From NCBI GenBank assembly GCA_009775125.1, contig VSPD01000057.1, positions 1 through 16,298 on the forward strand: a DNA stretch of 16,298 nt, written 5' to 3'. This DNA comes from Muribaculaceae bacterium (lineage in GTDB: Bacteria > Bacteroidota > Bacteroidia > Bacteroidales > Muribaculaceae). This document shows, piece by piece, positions 6,388-12,650 of this stretch. The position numbers and the translations under genes are program-made. Numbering within the stretch: position 1 is the first letter of the stretch; every line of letters begins with the position of its first letter. Under the pieces are notes generated by a model. It did no database searches and was not told the origin of the DNA. It was given only the letters and a program-made list of their open reading frames with translations.

Positions 6388-7344
6388 TTATTTTTTGAGG
6401 CCGAGAGTGTTGAGGCAATCGAGCACGTTGGTGGCTATGCGTCCGGCGATGTCGCTTTCGGGTGCCTTCACGAATTTTTGGCCTGTGATGTGCTCGTAAA
6501 GTTCGATATAGCGCTCGGACACTTCGCGGCAGAATTCGTCGGTCATCTCGGGCACTTGCTGTCCGGCCTTGCCCATAAAGCCGTGCTCGATAAGCCATTG
6601 GCGCACAAATTCTTTTGAGAGCTGGCGCTGGGGCTTGCCTGCGGCGAAAAGCTCGTCGTAAGTGTCGGCATAGAAATAGCGAGAGGAGTCGGGTGTGTGA
6701 ATCTCGTCGATGAGAATCACCTTGCCGTCGCGCTTGCCGAATTCATATTTAGTGTCGACGAGGATAAGGCCTTTGTCGGCAGCCATTTTCGAGCCGATTT
6801 CGAAGAGCTTGCGGGTGTATTCTTCCATCACGGCGTAGTCTTCGGCCGAAACGATGCCCTGGGCTATGATTTCCTCACGCGAGATGTTCTCGTCGTGGCC
6901 TTCGTCGGCTTTGGTGGTGGGGGTGATGATGGGTTCGGGGAATTTCTCATTCTCCTTCATGCCTTCGGGCAGCTTTACTCCGCAGAGTTCGCGTGCTCCG
7001 GCGGCATATTCGCGCCAGGCCGAGCCGGTGAGATAGCCGCGGATAATCATTTCCACGCGCATGCCTTCGCATTTTGCGCCTACTGTGACCATCGGGTCGG
7101 GAGTGGCCATTTTCCAGTTGGGCACGGCATCGGCTGTGGCGTCGAGGAAATAAGTGGCGATTTGGTTGAGCACCTGGCCCTTGAAGGGGATGCCCTTGGG
7201 AAGAATCACATCGAAAGCCGAGATGCGGTCGGTGGCGACCATCACGAGGATGTCGTCGTTAATATCGTAGACATCACGTACCTTGCCGTGATACACACTA
7301 AGTTGGCCGGGGAAATTAAAGTCGGTACGAGTCAGAGTATACAT
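6388..7344 (-). CDS. purC: SAICAR synthase, phosphoribosylaminoimidazole-succinocarboxamide synthase
   Basis: A 318-residue cytoplasmic enzyme of de novo purine synthesis that joins CAIR to aspartate using ATP. Motifs include the ATP-site KVRDVY (about residues 21-26), ATDRISAFDV, GYLTGSAWREY, LILVDTKYEFG and the signature DEIHTPDSSRYF. At over 300 residues it resembles the longer, yeast Ade1-like form rather than the roughly 240-residue E. coli form; this is usual for Bacteroidetes. The start is the ATG at 7344, about 24 bases after the transcription start predicted from the promoter at 7375-7406. It is the first gene of the run purC, ubiE, DUF3078 gene and two small secreted proteins. Confidence 0.96.
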   Translation of the reverse strand: MYTLTRTDFNFPGQLSVYHGKVRDVYDINDDILVMVATDRISAFDVILPKGIPFKGQVLNQIATYFLDATADAVPNWKMATPDPMVTVGAKCEGMRVEMIIRGYLTGSAWREYAAGARELCGVKLPEGMKENEKFPEPIITPTTKADEGHDENISREEIIAQGIVSAEDYAVMEEYTRKLFEIGSKMAADKGLILVDTKYEFGKRDGKVILIDEIHTPDSSRYFYADTYDELFAAGKPQRQLSKEFVRQWLIEHGFMGKAGQQVPEMTDEFCREVSERYIELYEHITGQKFVKAPESDIAGRIATNVLDCLNTLGLKK

Positions 7345-7374
7345 GTTTTTTCAGTTGTTTGGTGAAACGTAGCG

Positions 7375-7406
7375 CAAAATTACAAAAAAATCATAACGAC
7401 GCCAAA
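7375..7406 (-). promoter_or_regulatory. Bacteroidetes-type promoter of the purC operon
   Basis: On the minus strand TTTG (7406-7403) is followed by 20 bases and TAATTTTG (7382-7375). Both elements and the spacing fit the Bacteroidetes consensus. The start would be near 7368, giving a leader of about 24 bases to the purC ATG. No riboswitch-sized leader exists, so purine control, if any, would act at the promoter. Confidence 0.78.
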
Positions 7407-7708
7407 CACTTGTGCGAAATTCAGGAAAAAACGCCCGAAATGTATCGGCAAACGTGAATTTCGTGGAATGAATTGATTTCGGGAAAATTTTAACGTTAAT
7501 GCCCGTCAATTAGACGCTAATTATTGTTAATTCAAGTTTCGCATGTATACACACCCTCATTATTTTTTTCACAATCCGGAGGATTCTTTGCCTTGCAAAG
7601 CGCTTCGCGGTCAGTGTTCCTACCGGGTGGATTCACTCCCTGCCGGTTAAATAATAATGCACCGGAATTACGGCTTGTGCCGCTAAAAATGGAATTTGGT
7701 TATTGTTG
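7407..7708. repeat. Gene-free spacer with reshuffled repeat modules
   Basis: There is no gene between the purC promoter and the end of pgeF. The 17-base string TTAATTCAAGTTTCGCA at 7527-7543 recurs exactly at 15452-15468. Positions 7570-7620 (CACAATCCGGAGG, then CTTTGC/GCAAAG hairpin 7586-7600, then CGCTTCGCGG) closely match 2608-2660. Positions 7656-7679 (AATGCACCGGAATTACGG) match 2576-2596. Relative to the copy near 2580-2660 the two modules are in swapped order. Positions 7407-7526 show nothing I can name. Confidence 0.6.
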
Positions 7709-8377
7709 TTAATTTATTTGGCGGAGCATGATGCAGGAGAGGATGCGCTGCTTTTGGAAGGCGGAGCCGAGGCGGCGGGCAGAGTAGAATTGGCGGTGGA
7801 GGGTGTAGGTACATTCGGGACGCACGTCGATGGTGCGCACGCCGGCGCGGACGAGTTCGCGCCGGCATATGGAGGGGAGGTCGATATGCCATTTTTCACC
7901 GTCGGCGGTGCCGAACCGGGGCATACGCCGGCAGAAATCGCCGAAACCGGCCTCTTGGAAAAGGTCGCGCACGTCGTCGCCCACCTCGAAGGCCTCGATG
8001 TGGATGCAGGGGCCGATTACGGCGGAGATGTTTGCGGGGGCGACGCCACATTCGGCGGCCATGCGCCCGACGGTAGCGCCGATTATGTCGGCCAGTGTTC
8101 CTTTCCAGCCCGAGTGTATGGCCGCCACGGTGCGTGTCGCGCCGTCGTGGAGCAGCACGGGCACGCAGTCGGCAGTCTTCACGCCGATGCGCAGCCCCGG
8201 GGTCTGCGTTATAAGTGCGTCGACGCCGAATGTGCGGTTCACGTCATCGGCTGTGTTGACAATGACGCTTTCCGTGCCGTGGGATTGGTGCAGAGGAAGC
8301 ACCACGTCGAAATCGGTGCTGTCTGCTATATTCGTGGAGAAAGCCTCCACAGCGGGCGATATGTCGTATTCAAGCAT
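7709..8377 (-). CDS. pgeF: PgeF/YfiH family protein (purine nucleoside phosphorylase LACC1-like)
   Basis: A 222-residue cytoplasmic protein of the multicopper-polyphenol-oxidoreductase-like family, which includes YfiH/PgeF and LACC1. Members have been linked to removal of wrongly placed residues from peptidoglycan precursors and to purine nucleoside phosphorolysis or deamination. Family motifs are LPLHQSHG with the metal-ligand His, TADCVPVLLHD, AAIHSGWKGT and VIGPCI. The frame is open to an ATG at 8419, but I chose the ATG at 8377 (MLEYDISPAV). A well-matched promoter (8397-8427) would start transcription near 8391, downstream of that upstream ATG, and homologues start near this point. It is a single-gene unit, lying between the fructose operon terminator and the repeat-bearing spacer. 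Confidence 0.9.
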   Translation of the reverse strand: MLEYDISPAVEAFSTNIADSTDFDVVLPLHQSHGTESVIVNTADDVNRTFGVDALITQTPGLRIGVKTADCVPVLLHDGATRTVAAIHSGWKGTLADIIGATVGRMAAECGVAPANISAVIGPCIHIEAFEVGDDVRDLFQEAGFGDFCRRMPRFGTADGEKWHIDLPSICRRELVRAGVRTIDVRPECTYTLHRQFYSARRLGSAFQKQRILSCIMLRQIN

Positions 8378-8396
8378 GCGGGTGTATTTTGAGATG

Positions 8397-8427
8397 CAAA
8401 AATAGCATTTCATTGACAAAAATCAAA
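8397..8427 (-). promoter_or_regulatory. Bacteroidetes-type promoter of pgeF
   Basis: On the minus strand TTTG (8427-8424) is followed by 19 bases and TATTTTTG (8404-8397). The start would be near 8391, 14 bases before the chosen ATG. The -33 element overlaps the downstream arm of the preceding terminator (8425-8461). Confidence 0.75.
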
Positions 8428-8461
8428 ATTCCGTGATGACGAGAGGCCATCACGGAATTTT
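8425..8461 (-). terminator. Intrinsic terminator of the fructose operon
   Basis: A perfect 14-bp stem, AAAATTCCGTGATG (8425-8438) with CATCACGGAATTTT (8448-8461), has a 9-base loop. On the minus strand the stem ends in TTTT and is followed by GATTTTTG, giving a U-rich tail. It lies 74 bases after the fructokinase stop. Confidence 0.85.
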
Positions 8462-8535
8462 AAACCGGACACAATCTTAATAACTTTAATACCTATTCTT
8501 CTTAACCACTTGAAATTATCTACCTTAATATCGGA

Positions 8536-9417
8536 TTATTTTATGAGACTTTCGGGAAGGACGGGCATTGCGCCGTTTTGGGTGCAGACAAAGGCCGATA
8601 CTTCCACTGCTTTTTTGTGGGCTTCTTCCACGCTCTTGCCCAGGATGATGGACGAGATGAAGGCGGCGGTGAAGGAGTCGCCTGCGCCTACGGTGTCGGC
8701 CACCTCGACCGAGGGGGTGGGCTGGAACGATACGTTGCCGGGGGTGAAGACATAGCTGCCGTTGATGCCGCAGGTGAGGATGAGCATTTTCAGGTTGTAT
8801 TTGCCAAGGAGAATCCAGCATTTGTCTTGCAGGTCGATGCCGGGGTAGCCTTTGAGACGGCTTACGGTGACTAATTCCTCATCGTTGATTTTGAGGATGT
8901 TGCATCGACGCAGCGACTCGCAGATTATGTCTTTTGTGAAGAAGCCTTGGCGGAGGTTGATGTCGAACACTTTGAGCACGTTGTCGTCTTTGGGCATTTC
9001 GTCGAGGAAGCGGAGGATGGTGTCGCGTGTCACCACCGAGCGCTGTGCGAGCGAGCCGAAGCACACGGCGCGGGTGTTGCGCGCCAGTTCGCCGAGTTCG
9101 GCGGTGTAGGGCACATTGTCCCAAGCCACATTTTCCTTTATATTGTATTGCGGGATGCCGGCGGGGTCGATTTCCACCTGTACGGTGCCGGTGGGGTAGG
9201 GCACTTTCTCGATGATTCGGTTGAGATTTTTCGCATCGAAGTTTTCGATAATCTCTTCTCCGAGCTTGTCGTCGCCGATTGCGCTCACGACACAGCTGTC
9301 GAGACCGAACTGGCTCACGTGATAAGCGAAGTTGGCCGGTGCGCCGCCAATTTTTTTACCTTCGGGGAGTACATCCCAGAGTGCCTCGCCCATTCCTACT
9401 ATAACGTTCTTTTTCAT
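8536..9417 (-). CDS. PfkB-family sugar kinase, probable fructokinase
   Basis: A 293-residue cytoplasmic ribokinase/PfkB-family kinase. Visible motifs are the N-terminal signature GGAPANFAYHVSQFG (24-38), the central FDINLRQGFF block (151-160) and the ATP/catalytic motif DTVGAGDSFTAAF (241-253) with catalytic D247. Length is normal. Placement directly after a GH32 fructanase and a FucP-type transporter points to fructose as substrate, giving fructose-6-phosphate; this matches BT1757 in the B. thetaiotaomicron fructan locus. It starts four bases after the transporter stop and is the last gene before the terminator at 8425-8461. Kinase family membership is certain; substrate is inferred from context. 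Confidence 0.93.
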   Translation of the reverse strand: MKKNVIVGMGEALWDVLPEGKKIGGAPANFAYHVSQFGLDSCVVSAIGDDKLGEEIIENFDAKNLNRIIEKVPYPTGTVQVEIDPAGIPQYNIKENVAWDNVPYTAELGELARNTRAVCFGSLAQRSVVTRDTILRFLDEMPKDDNVLKVFDINLRQGFFTKDIICESLRRCNILKINDEELVTVSRLKGYPGIDLQDKCWILLGKYNLKMLILTCGINGSYVFTPGNVSFQPTPSVEVADTVGAGDSFTAAFISSIILGKSVEEAHKKAVEVSAFVCTQNGAMPVLPESLIK

Positions 9418-9421
9418 GATT

Positions 9422-10612
9422 TCAGGCTTTTTTAATTTTCAAGATATAACACATCAGATAGATTACGCCGACAGTCATCACGCCGATGGCTCCGTATTGT
9501 CCGCCGAGATAGTCGCTGGCAAATCCCATGGCGAGCGGGAAGATGGTGCCTCCGAAAAGGCCCATGATCATAAGGCCGGACACTTCGTTTTTCTCCGTAT
9601 CGGTTGAGTTGAGGGCCTGGGCGAAGATGATCGAGAAGATGTTAGAGTTGCCGTATCCGATGAGGGCGATGCCGATATAGAGCATTGTGAGCGAGTCGGC
9701 GGCGAAAAGTATTGCCATGCCGGCGAGCATCATAGCCACGCTGATGGTGAAGAAAGCCTTCGACGACATGTTGCGGAGGATGAAGCTGCCCGAGAAGCAA
9801 CCGATGGTGCGGAATATGAAGTAGACGCTCGTGGCGAATCCGGCTTCTTCAAGTCCCATGCCGAGGCGTTCGATGAGGAGCTTGGGCGCGGTGGTGTTTG
9901 TGCCCACGTCGATGCCCACATGGCACATGATGCCGATGAAGCAAAGCAGGATAAACGGGCGGCCGAGTAATTTAAGGCAGCTTGCCACGCTCGACACCTT
10001 GTCGGGGCGTTCTTCCTCGATAGGAGTGGCTCCGAGAATCGACACCGACAGCAGGCACACGGCGGCGTAGATGGGGAAGAGCACGCGCCAGCCCAAGCCG
10101 AAGGTGGGCATCAGCGTTGTGGCGCCCCATGCGGCGATGATGGGGGCGAGGAACGATGCGATGGCTTTCACAAACTGGCCGAATGTGAGCGTCGAGGCCA
10201 GTTTCGACGGATGTATGAGGTTGCTTACCAGAGGGTTGAGCGATGTCTGCATCAAGGCGTTGCCGATGCCGAGCAGCGAGAAGGCTATGAGCATGAGGGT
10301 GAAGCCGTCGCCGAAAAGAGGAAGAATAAGAGACGCGAGAGTGACGAAGAGGCTCACCATTACGGTTTTCTTACGTCCGATTTTGTTCATCAGCAGGCCG
10401 GTGGGCACTGAGAAAATCAGGAACCAGAAGAAAACCAGCGACGGAAACAGGTTGGCCTGCGAGTCGGTGAGGGCGAGGTCTTTCTGTACGTAGTTTGATG
10501 CGGTGCCCACGAGGTCGACAAACCCCATGGCGAAGAAGCATAGCATCACGGGCACAAGCTGTGCCAGGCCCGAGTTGGGCGTTGAGCGTTTAGAATTTAA
10601 GGCCATATCCAT
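9422..10612 (-). CDS. MFS sugar transporter, FucP-like, probable fructose importer
   Basis: A 396-residue inner-membrane protein with about twelve hydrophobic segments. The first (LVPVMLCFFAMGFVDLVGTASNYVQKDLALT) and the loop LLMNKIGRKKTV are typical of the FucP/glucose-galactose branch of the major facilitator superfamily, as are the repeated NALMQTSLNPLVSNL and GYGNSNIFSIIFAQAL segments. I chose the ATG at 10612 (MDMALNSK), 8 bases after the GH32 stop. The frame also runs to a TTG at 10624 overlapping that stop, and an ATG at 10606 is another option. Context (GH32 before, fructokinase after) suggests proton-linked uptake of fructose, as for BT1758; specificity is inferred. Confidence 0.92.
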   Translation of the reverse strand: MDMALNSKRSTPNSGLAQLVPVMLCFFAMGFVDLVGTASNYVQKDLALTDSQANLFPSLVFFWFLIFSVPTGLLMNKIGRKKTVMVSLFVTLASLILPLFGDGFTLMLIAFSLLGIGNALMQTSLNPLVSNLIHPSKLASTLTFGQFVKAIASFLAPIIAAWGATTLMPTFGLGWRVLFPIYAAVCLLSVSILGATPIEEERPDKVSSVASCLKLLGRPFILLCFIGIMCHVGIDVGTNTTAPKLLIERLGMGLEEAGFATSVYFIFRTIGCFSGSFILRNMSSKAFFTISVAMMLAGMAILFAADSLTMLYIGIALIGYGNSNIFSIIFAQALNSTDTEKNEVSGLMIMGLFGGTIFPLAMGFASDYLGGQYGAIGVMTVGVIYLMCYILKIKKA

Positions 10613-10620
10613 TGGAGAAA

Positions 10621-12453
10621 TCAATTTGTTGCGTTAAGGGAGTAGATTGTCACGTTGTTGAGTTTTGCGCGTCCGCCTTGTGCCGACACAATAAGGTCGG
10701 TGTAGGGATTCTCGGGGAATACAAGGTTGGTCATTGCGAAGCGTCCGTTACCGTCGAAAGCCTCGACGGAGCAGCGGTCGATGAAAATGCGAAGTGTGCC
10801 CTGCGCTTTCTTGTTGTGGGTGGGGGCTGTGGTCACGGCCGGGAATTTGCGGCTGAAATTTGTGAGTCCGCTGGCGGTGCGGTCCATCGAGAATTCGCAT
10901 TTTTCCACATCAAATTTCATCACCACTTTTTCGCCTTTCTCATTGGAAAGGGTAAATTCAAGGTCTTTGCAGTTCTTGGCCGAGTAGTCGATTACGATTT
11001 CGCAGATGCCGTCGTTGGCGGCGGGAAGTTTGTAGCTGATTGCTTCGGCGCCGACGTTGGCAGCGGGGAATGTGCTTTCTTCGCCGCGCAGGGTCTCAAC
11101 CTCTGCCGACGGGCGCACCGACAGGTAATATTCGCCGTCGGCATCCTTGAACAGGCCAAGGTCGCGCGGCAGGGTGTTGGCAGAGCGGAACTGCATGGTG
11201 GGCACTTCGTTGGCATAGTCCCAGTTGCTCATCCATCCTATCACGGTGTGGCGTCCTTCGGGAGCGTTGCTCCAGCTCACGGTGGCGTAGTGGTCCTTGC
11301 CGTAGTCCATCCATTTTGCCACATGCGAGGGTGTCTTGGTGGTGAACTTCTTGCCGTCGAAGTCGCCTACGAAATATTGAGTGGCGCTGCCGCCGAACGG
11401 GCCGCCGGGGTTGATGTTGCACACGAGCACCCATTTTTTCTGTTTGGTGCCTTCAACCTCGATTTCCATCAGGTCGGGACATTCCCACACGCCGAACTGG
11501 CTTCCGTAGCCTTTGCCGAAACTGCTTTGGTAGGTCCAGTCTTTGAGGTCGGGCGAAGTGTAGATTTGCATCTGCTGCTCGAGGGCGTCGGCAAGCACCA
11601 TGATCCATTGTTGCGAGGGTTCGTGCCAGAACATGTTGGGGTCGCGGGCCTCGCGCTGGTTGGGGATGATGGGGTTGCCTTTGAATTTGGTGAATGTCGA
11701 GCCATTGTCGTGGCTGTAAGCAAGGCTTTGTATCTGGCTTTTTCCGGCCGAAGTGTATATCGCCACCACAGCGTCATTGCCAAAGCCGGCGGTGTTGTTC
11801 TTGTCGACAACCGAGCTTCCGCTGAAAATGGAGCCGAGACCGTCGGGGCGCAGCGCGTCGTCGTGATGCTCCCAGTTTACAAGGTCGGCGGTCGACGAGT
11901 GTCCCCAGGTCATATTTTGCCATTTCGAACCGTAGGGGTTGCGTTGGTAGTAGAGATGCCAGCGGCCGTCTTTGTAGAACATGCCGTTGGGGTCGTTCAT
12001 CCAGCCGTAGAGAGGCGTGTGGTGGAAAGCGGGACGGTATTTCTCTGTGTTCGATGAGTCGAAGTTTCCGGCGGTCTTCATCTCATCCCAGCAAATGAAT
12101 TCAGATGCCGAGCGGCTGTGGGTGCGGTCCACTTCCGACACGATATTGAGGAGCACCTCGCCTTTGGCAAGATAGGGGGCCAGGTCGAAAGGCACGGTAT
12201 AGTCGATATTGCTGTCGGCGAGCCGCACATAGAAAGTGTCTTCCACCTTTCCGTCGACAAGCACTTCTATCTTGGCGTCGGGCATCGATTCCTGTACGGG
12301 AATGATGAGCAGGCGCTCATTGTCGCCCGTGATACGCACGAGCGTATTGTCTGAACCAAGCTGATGCACTTGCAGTGCGGCAGAGGCCATCGAAGCGCTT
12401 CCGAGGGCAATCGCGGCGGCAAAAGGCCGGATATGTCTGCTGATATTTTTCAT
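10621..12453 (-). CDS. GH32 fructan hydrolase (levanase/inulinase type)
   Basis: A 610-residue secreted glycoside hydrolase of family 32 that releases fructose from beta-fructans. The signal peptide spans about residues 1-26 (cut after SMASA) and has no lipobox cysteine, so the periplasm is more likely than the cell surface. Residues 27-125 form an N-terminal beta domain like that seen before many Bacteroides GH32 enzymes (DUF4980-like). The five-bladed propeller follows: WMNDPNG (151-157, nucleophile D154), RDP (270-272, stabiliser D271) and ECP (324-326, acid/base E324). The beta-sandwich C-terminal domain begins at about 450 and contains the usual RIFIDRCSVEAFDGNGR. All catalytic residues are intact. 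It is the first gene of the operon with the transporter and kinase; the best parallel is BT1759. Exo or endo action cannot be told from sequence alone. Confidence 0.95.
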   Translation of the reverse strand: MKNISRHIRPFAAAIALGSASMASAALQVHQLGSDNTLVRITGDNERLLIIPVQESMPDAKIEVLVDGKVEDTFYVRLADSNIDYTVPFDLAPYLAKGEVLLNIVSEVDRTHSRSASEFICWDEMKTAGNFDSSNTEKYRPAFHHTPLYGWMNDPNGMFYKDGRWHLYYQRNPYGSKWQNMTWGHSSTADLVNWEHHDDALRPDGLGSIFSGSSVVDKNNTAGFGNDAVVAIYTSAGKSQIQSLAYSHDNGSTFTKFKGNPIIPNQREARDPNMFWHEPSQQWIMVLADALEQQMQIYTSPDLKDWTYQSSFGKGYGSQFGVWECPDLMEIEVEGTKQKKWVLVCNINPGGPFGGSATQYFVGDFDGKKFTTKTPSHVAKWMDYGKDHYATVSWSNAPEGRHTVIGWMSNWDYANEVPTMQFRSANTLPRDLGLFKDADGEYYLSVRPSAEVETLRGEESTFPAANVGAEAISYKLPAANDGICEIVIDYSAKNCKDLEFTLSNEKGEKVVMKFDVEKCEFSMDRTASGLTNFSRKFPAVTTAPTHNKKAQGTLRIFIDRCSVEAFDGNGRFAMTNLVFPENPYTDLIVSAQGGRAKLNNVTIYSLNATN

Positions 12454-12482
12454 GAATATAAGGATTTGTTTTTATTCTGTCG

Positions 12483-12490
12483 CAAAGATA
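12483..12490 (-). promoter_or_regulatory. -7 element of the GH32 operon promoter
   Basis: TATCTTTG on the minus strand (12490-12483) matches TAnnTTTG. No TTTG lies 19-21 bases upstream, which fits a promoter that depends on an activator. Transcription would start near 12476, leaving a leader of about 23 bases. Confidence 0.65.
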
Positions 12491-12533
12491 GTATAAAAAG
12501 GACGGCATGAGCTGTCACGCGCGGTTCACACCC

Positions 12534-12594
12534 TGCAACAAATGTTACATCGCAACAAAAATTGCATCATATGAAACAATTGTTAGATAACAAT
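12534..12594. promoter_or_regulatory. Candidate operator array for the hybrid sensor/regulator
   Basis: In the divergent spacer the string GCAACAAA occurs at 12535-12542 and again at 12552-12559 (17 bases apart). A weaker copy, GAAACAAT, lies 21 bases further at 12573-12580. It is followed by a perfect palindrome, ATTGTTA at 12579-12585 and TAACAAT at 12588-12594. The array lies about 60-120 bases upstream of the predicted GH32 start, where an AraC-type activator would bind. The AraC-type DNA-binding domain is encoded by the adjacent gene, so the link is an inference from position and repeats. Confidence 0.5.
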
Positions 12595-12620
12595 ACGGGG
12601 ATAATAAAGAAAATAATTCA

Positions 12621-12628
12621 TAACTTTG
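12621..12628 (+). promoter_or_regulatory. -7 element of the hybrid sensor promoter
   Basis: TAACTTTG matches TAnnTTTG and lies 22 bases before the ATG at 12651. No TTTG is seen at the -33 position. The start would be near 12635. Confidence 0.6.
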
Positions 12629-12650
12629 CATCGGAAACAAAAACCAATCC

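Noticed and set aside
8378..8419. Upstream ATG for pgeF (MSMKCYFC...)
   Set aside because: It lies upstream of the predicted transcription start and adds residues not typical of the family.
10613..10624. TTG start for the MFS transporter overlapping the GH32 stop
   Set aside because: ATG codons at 10612 and 10606 are closer to the expected N-terminus, and no signal favours the TTG.
10612..12057. A 481-codon open frame on the plus strand
   Set aside because: It is antisense to the GH32 gene, has the composition of a shadow frame, and the GH32 frame has full catalytic motifs.
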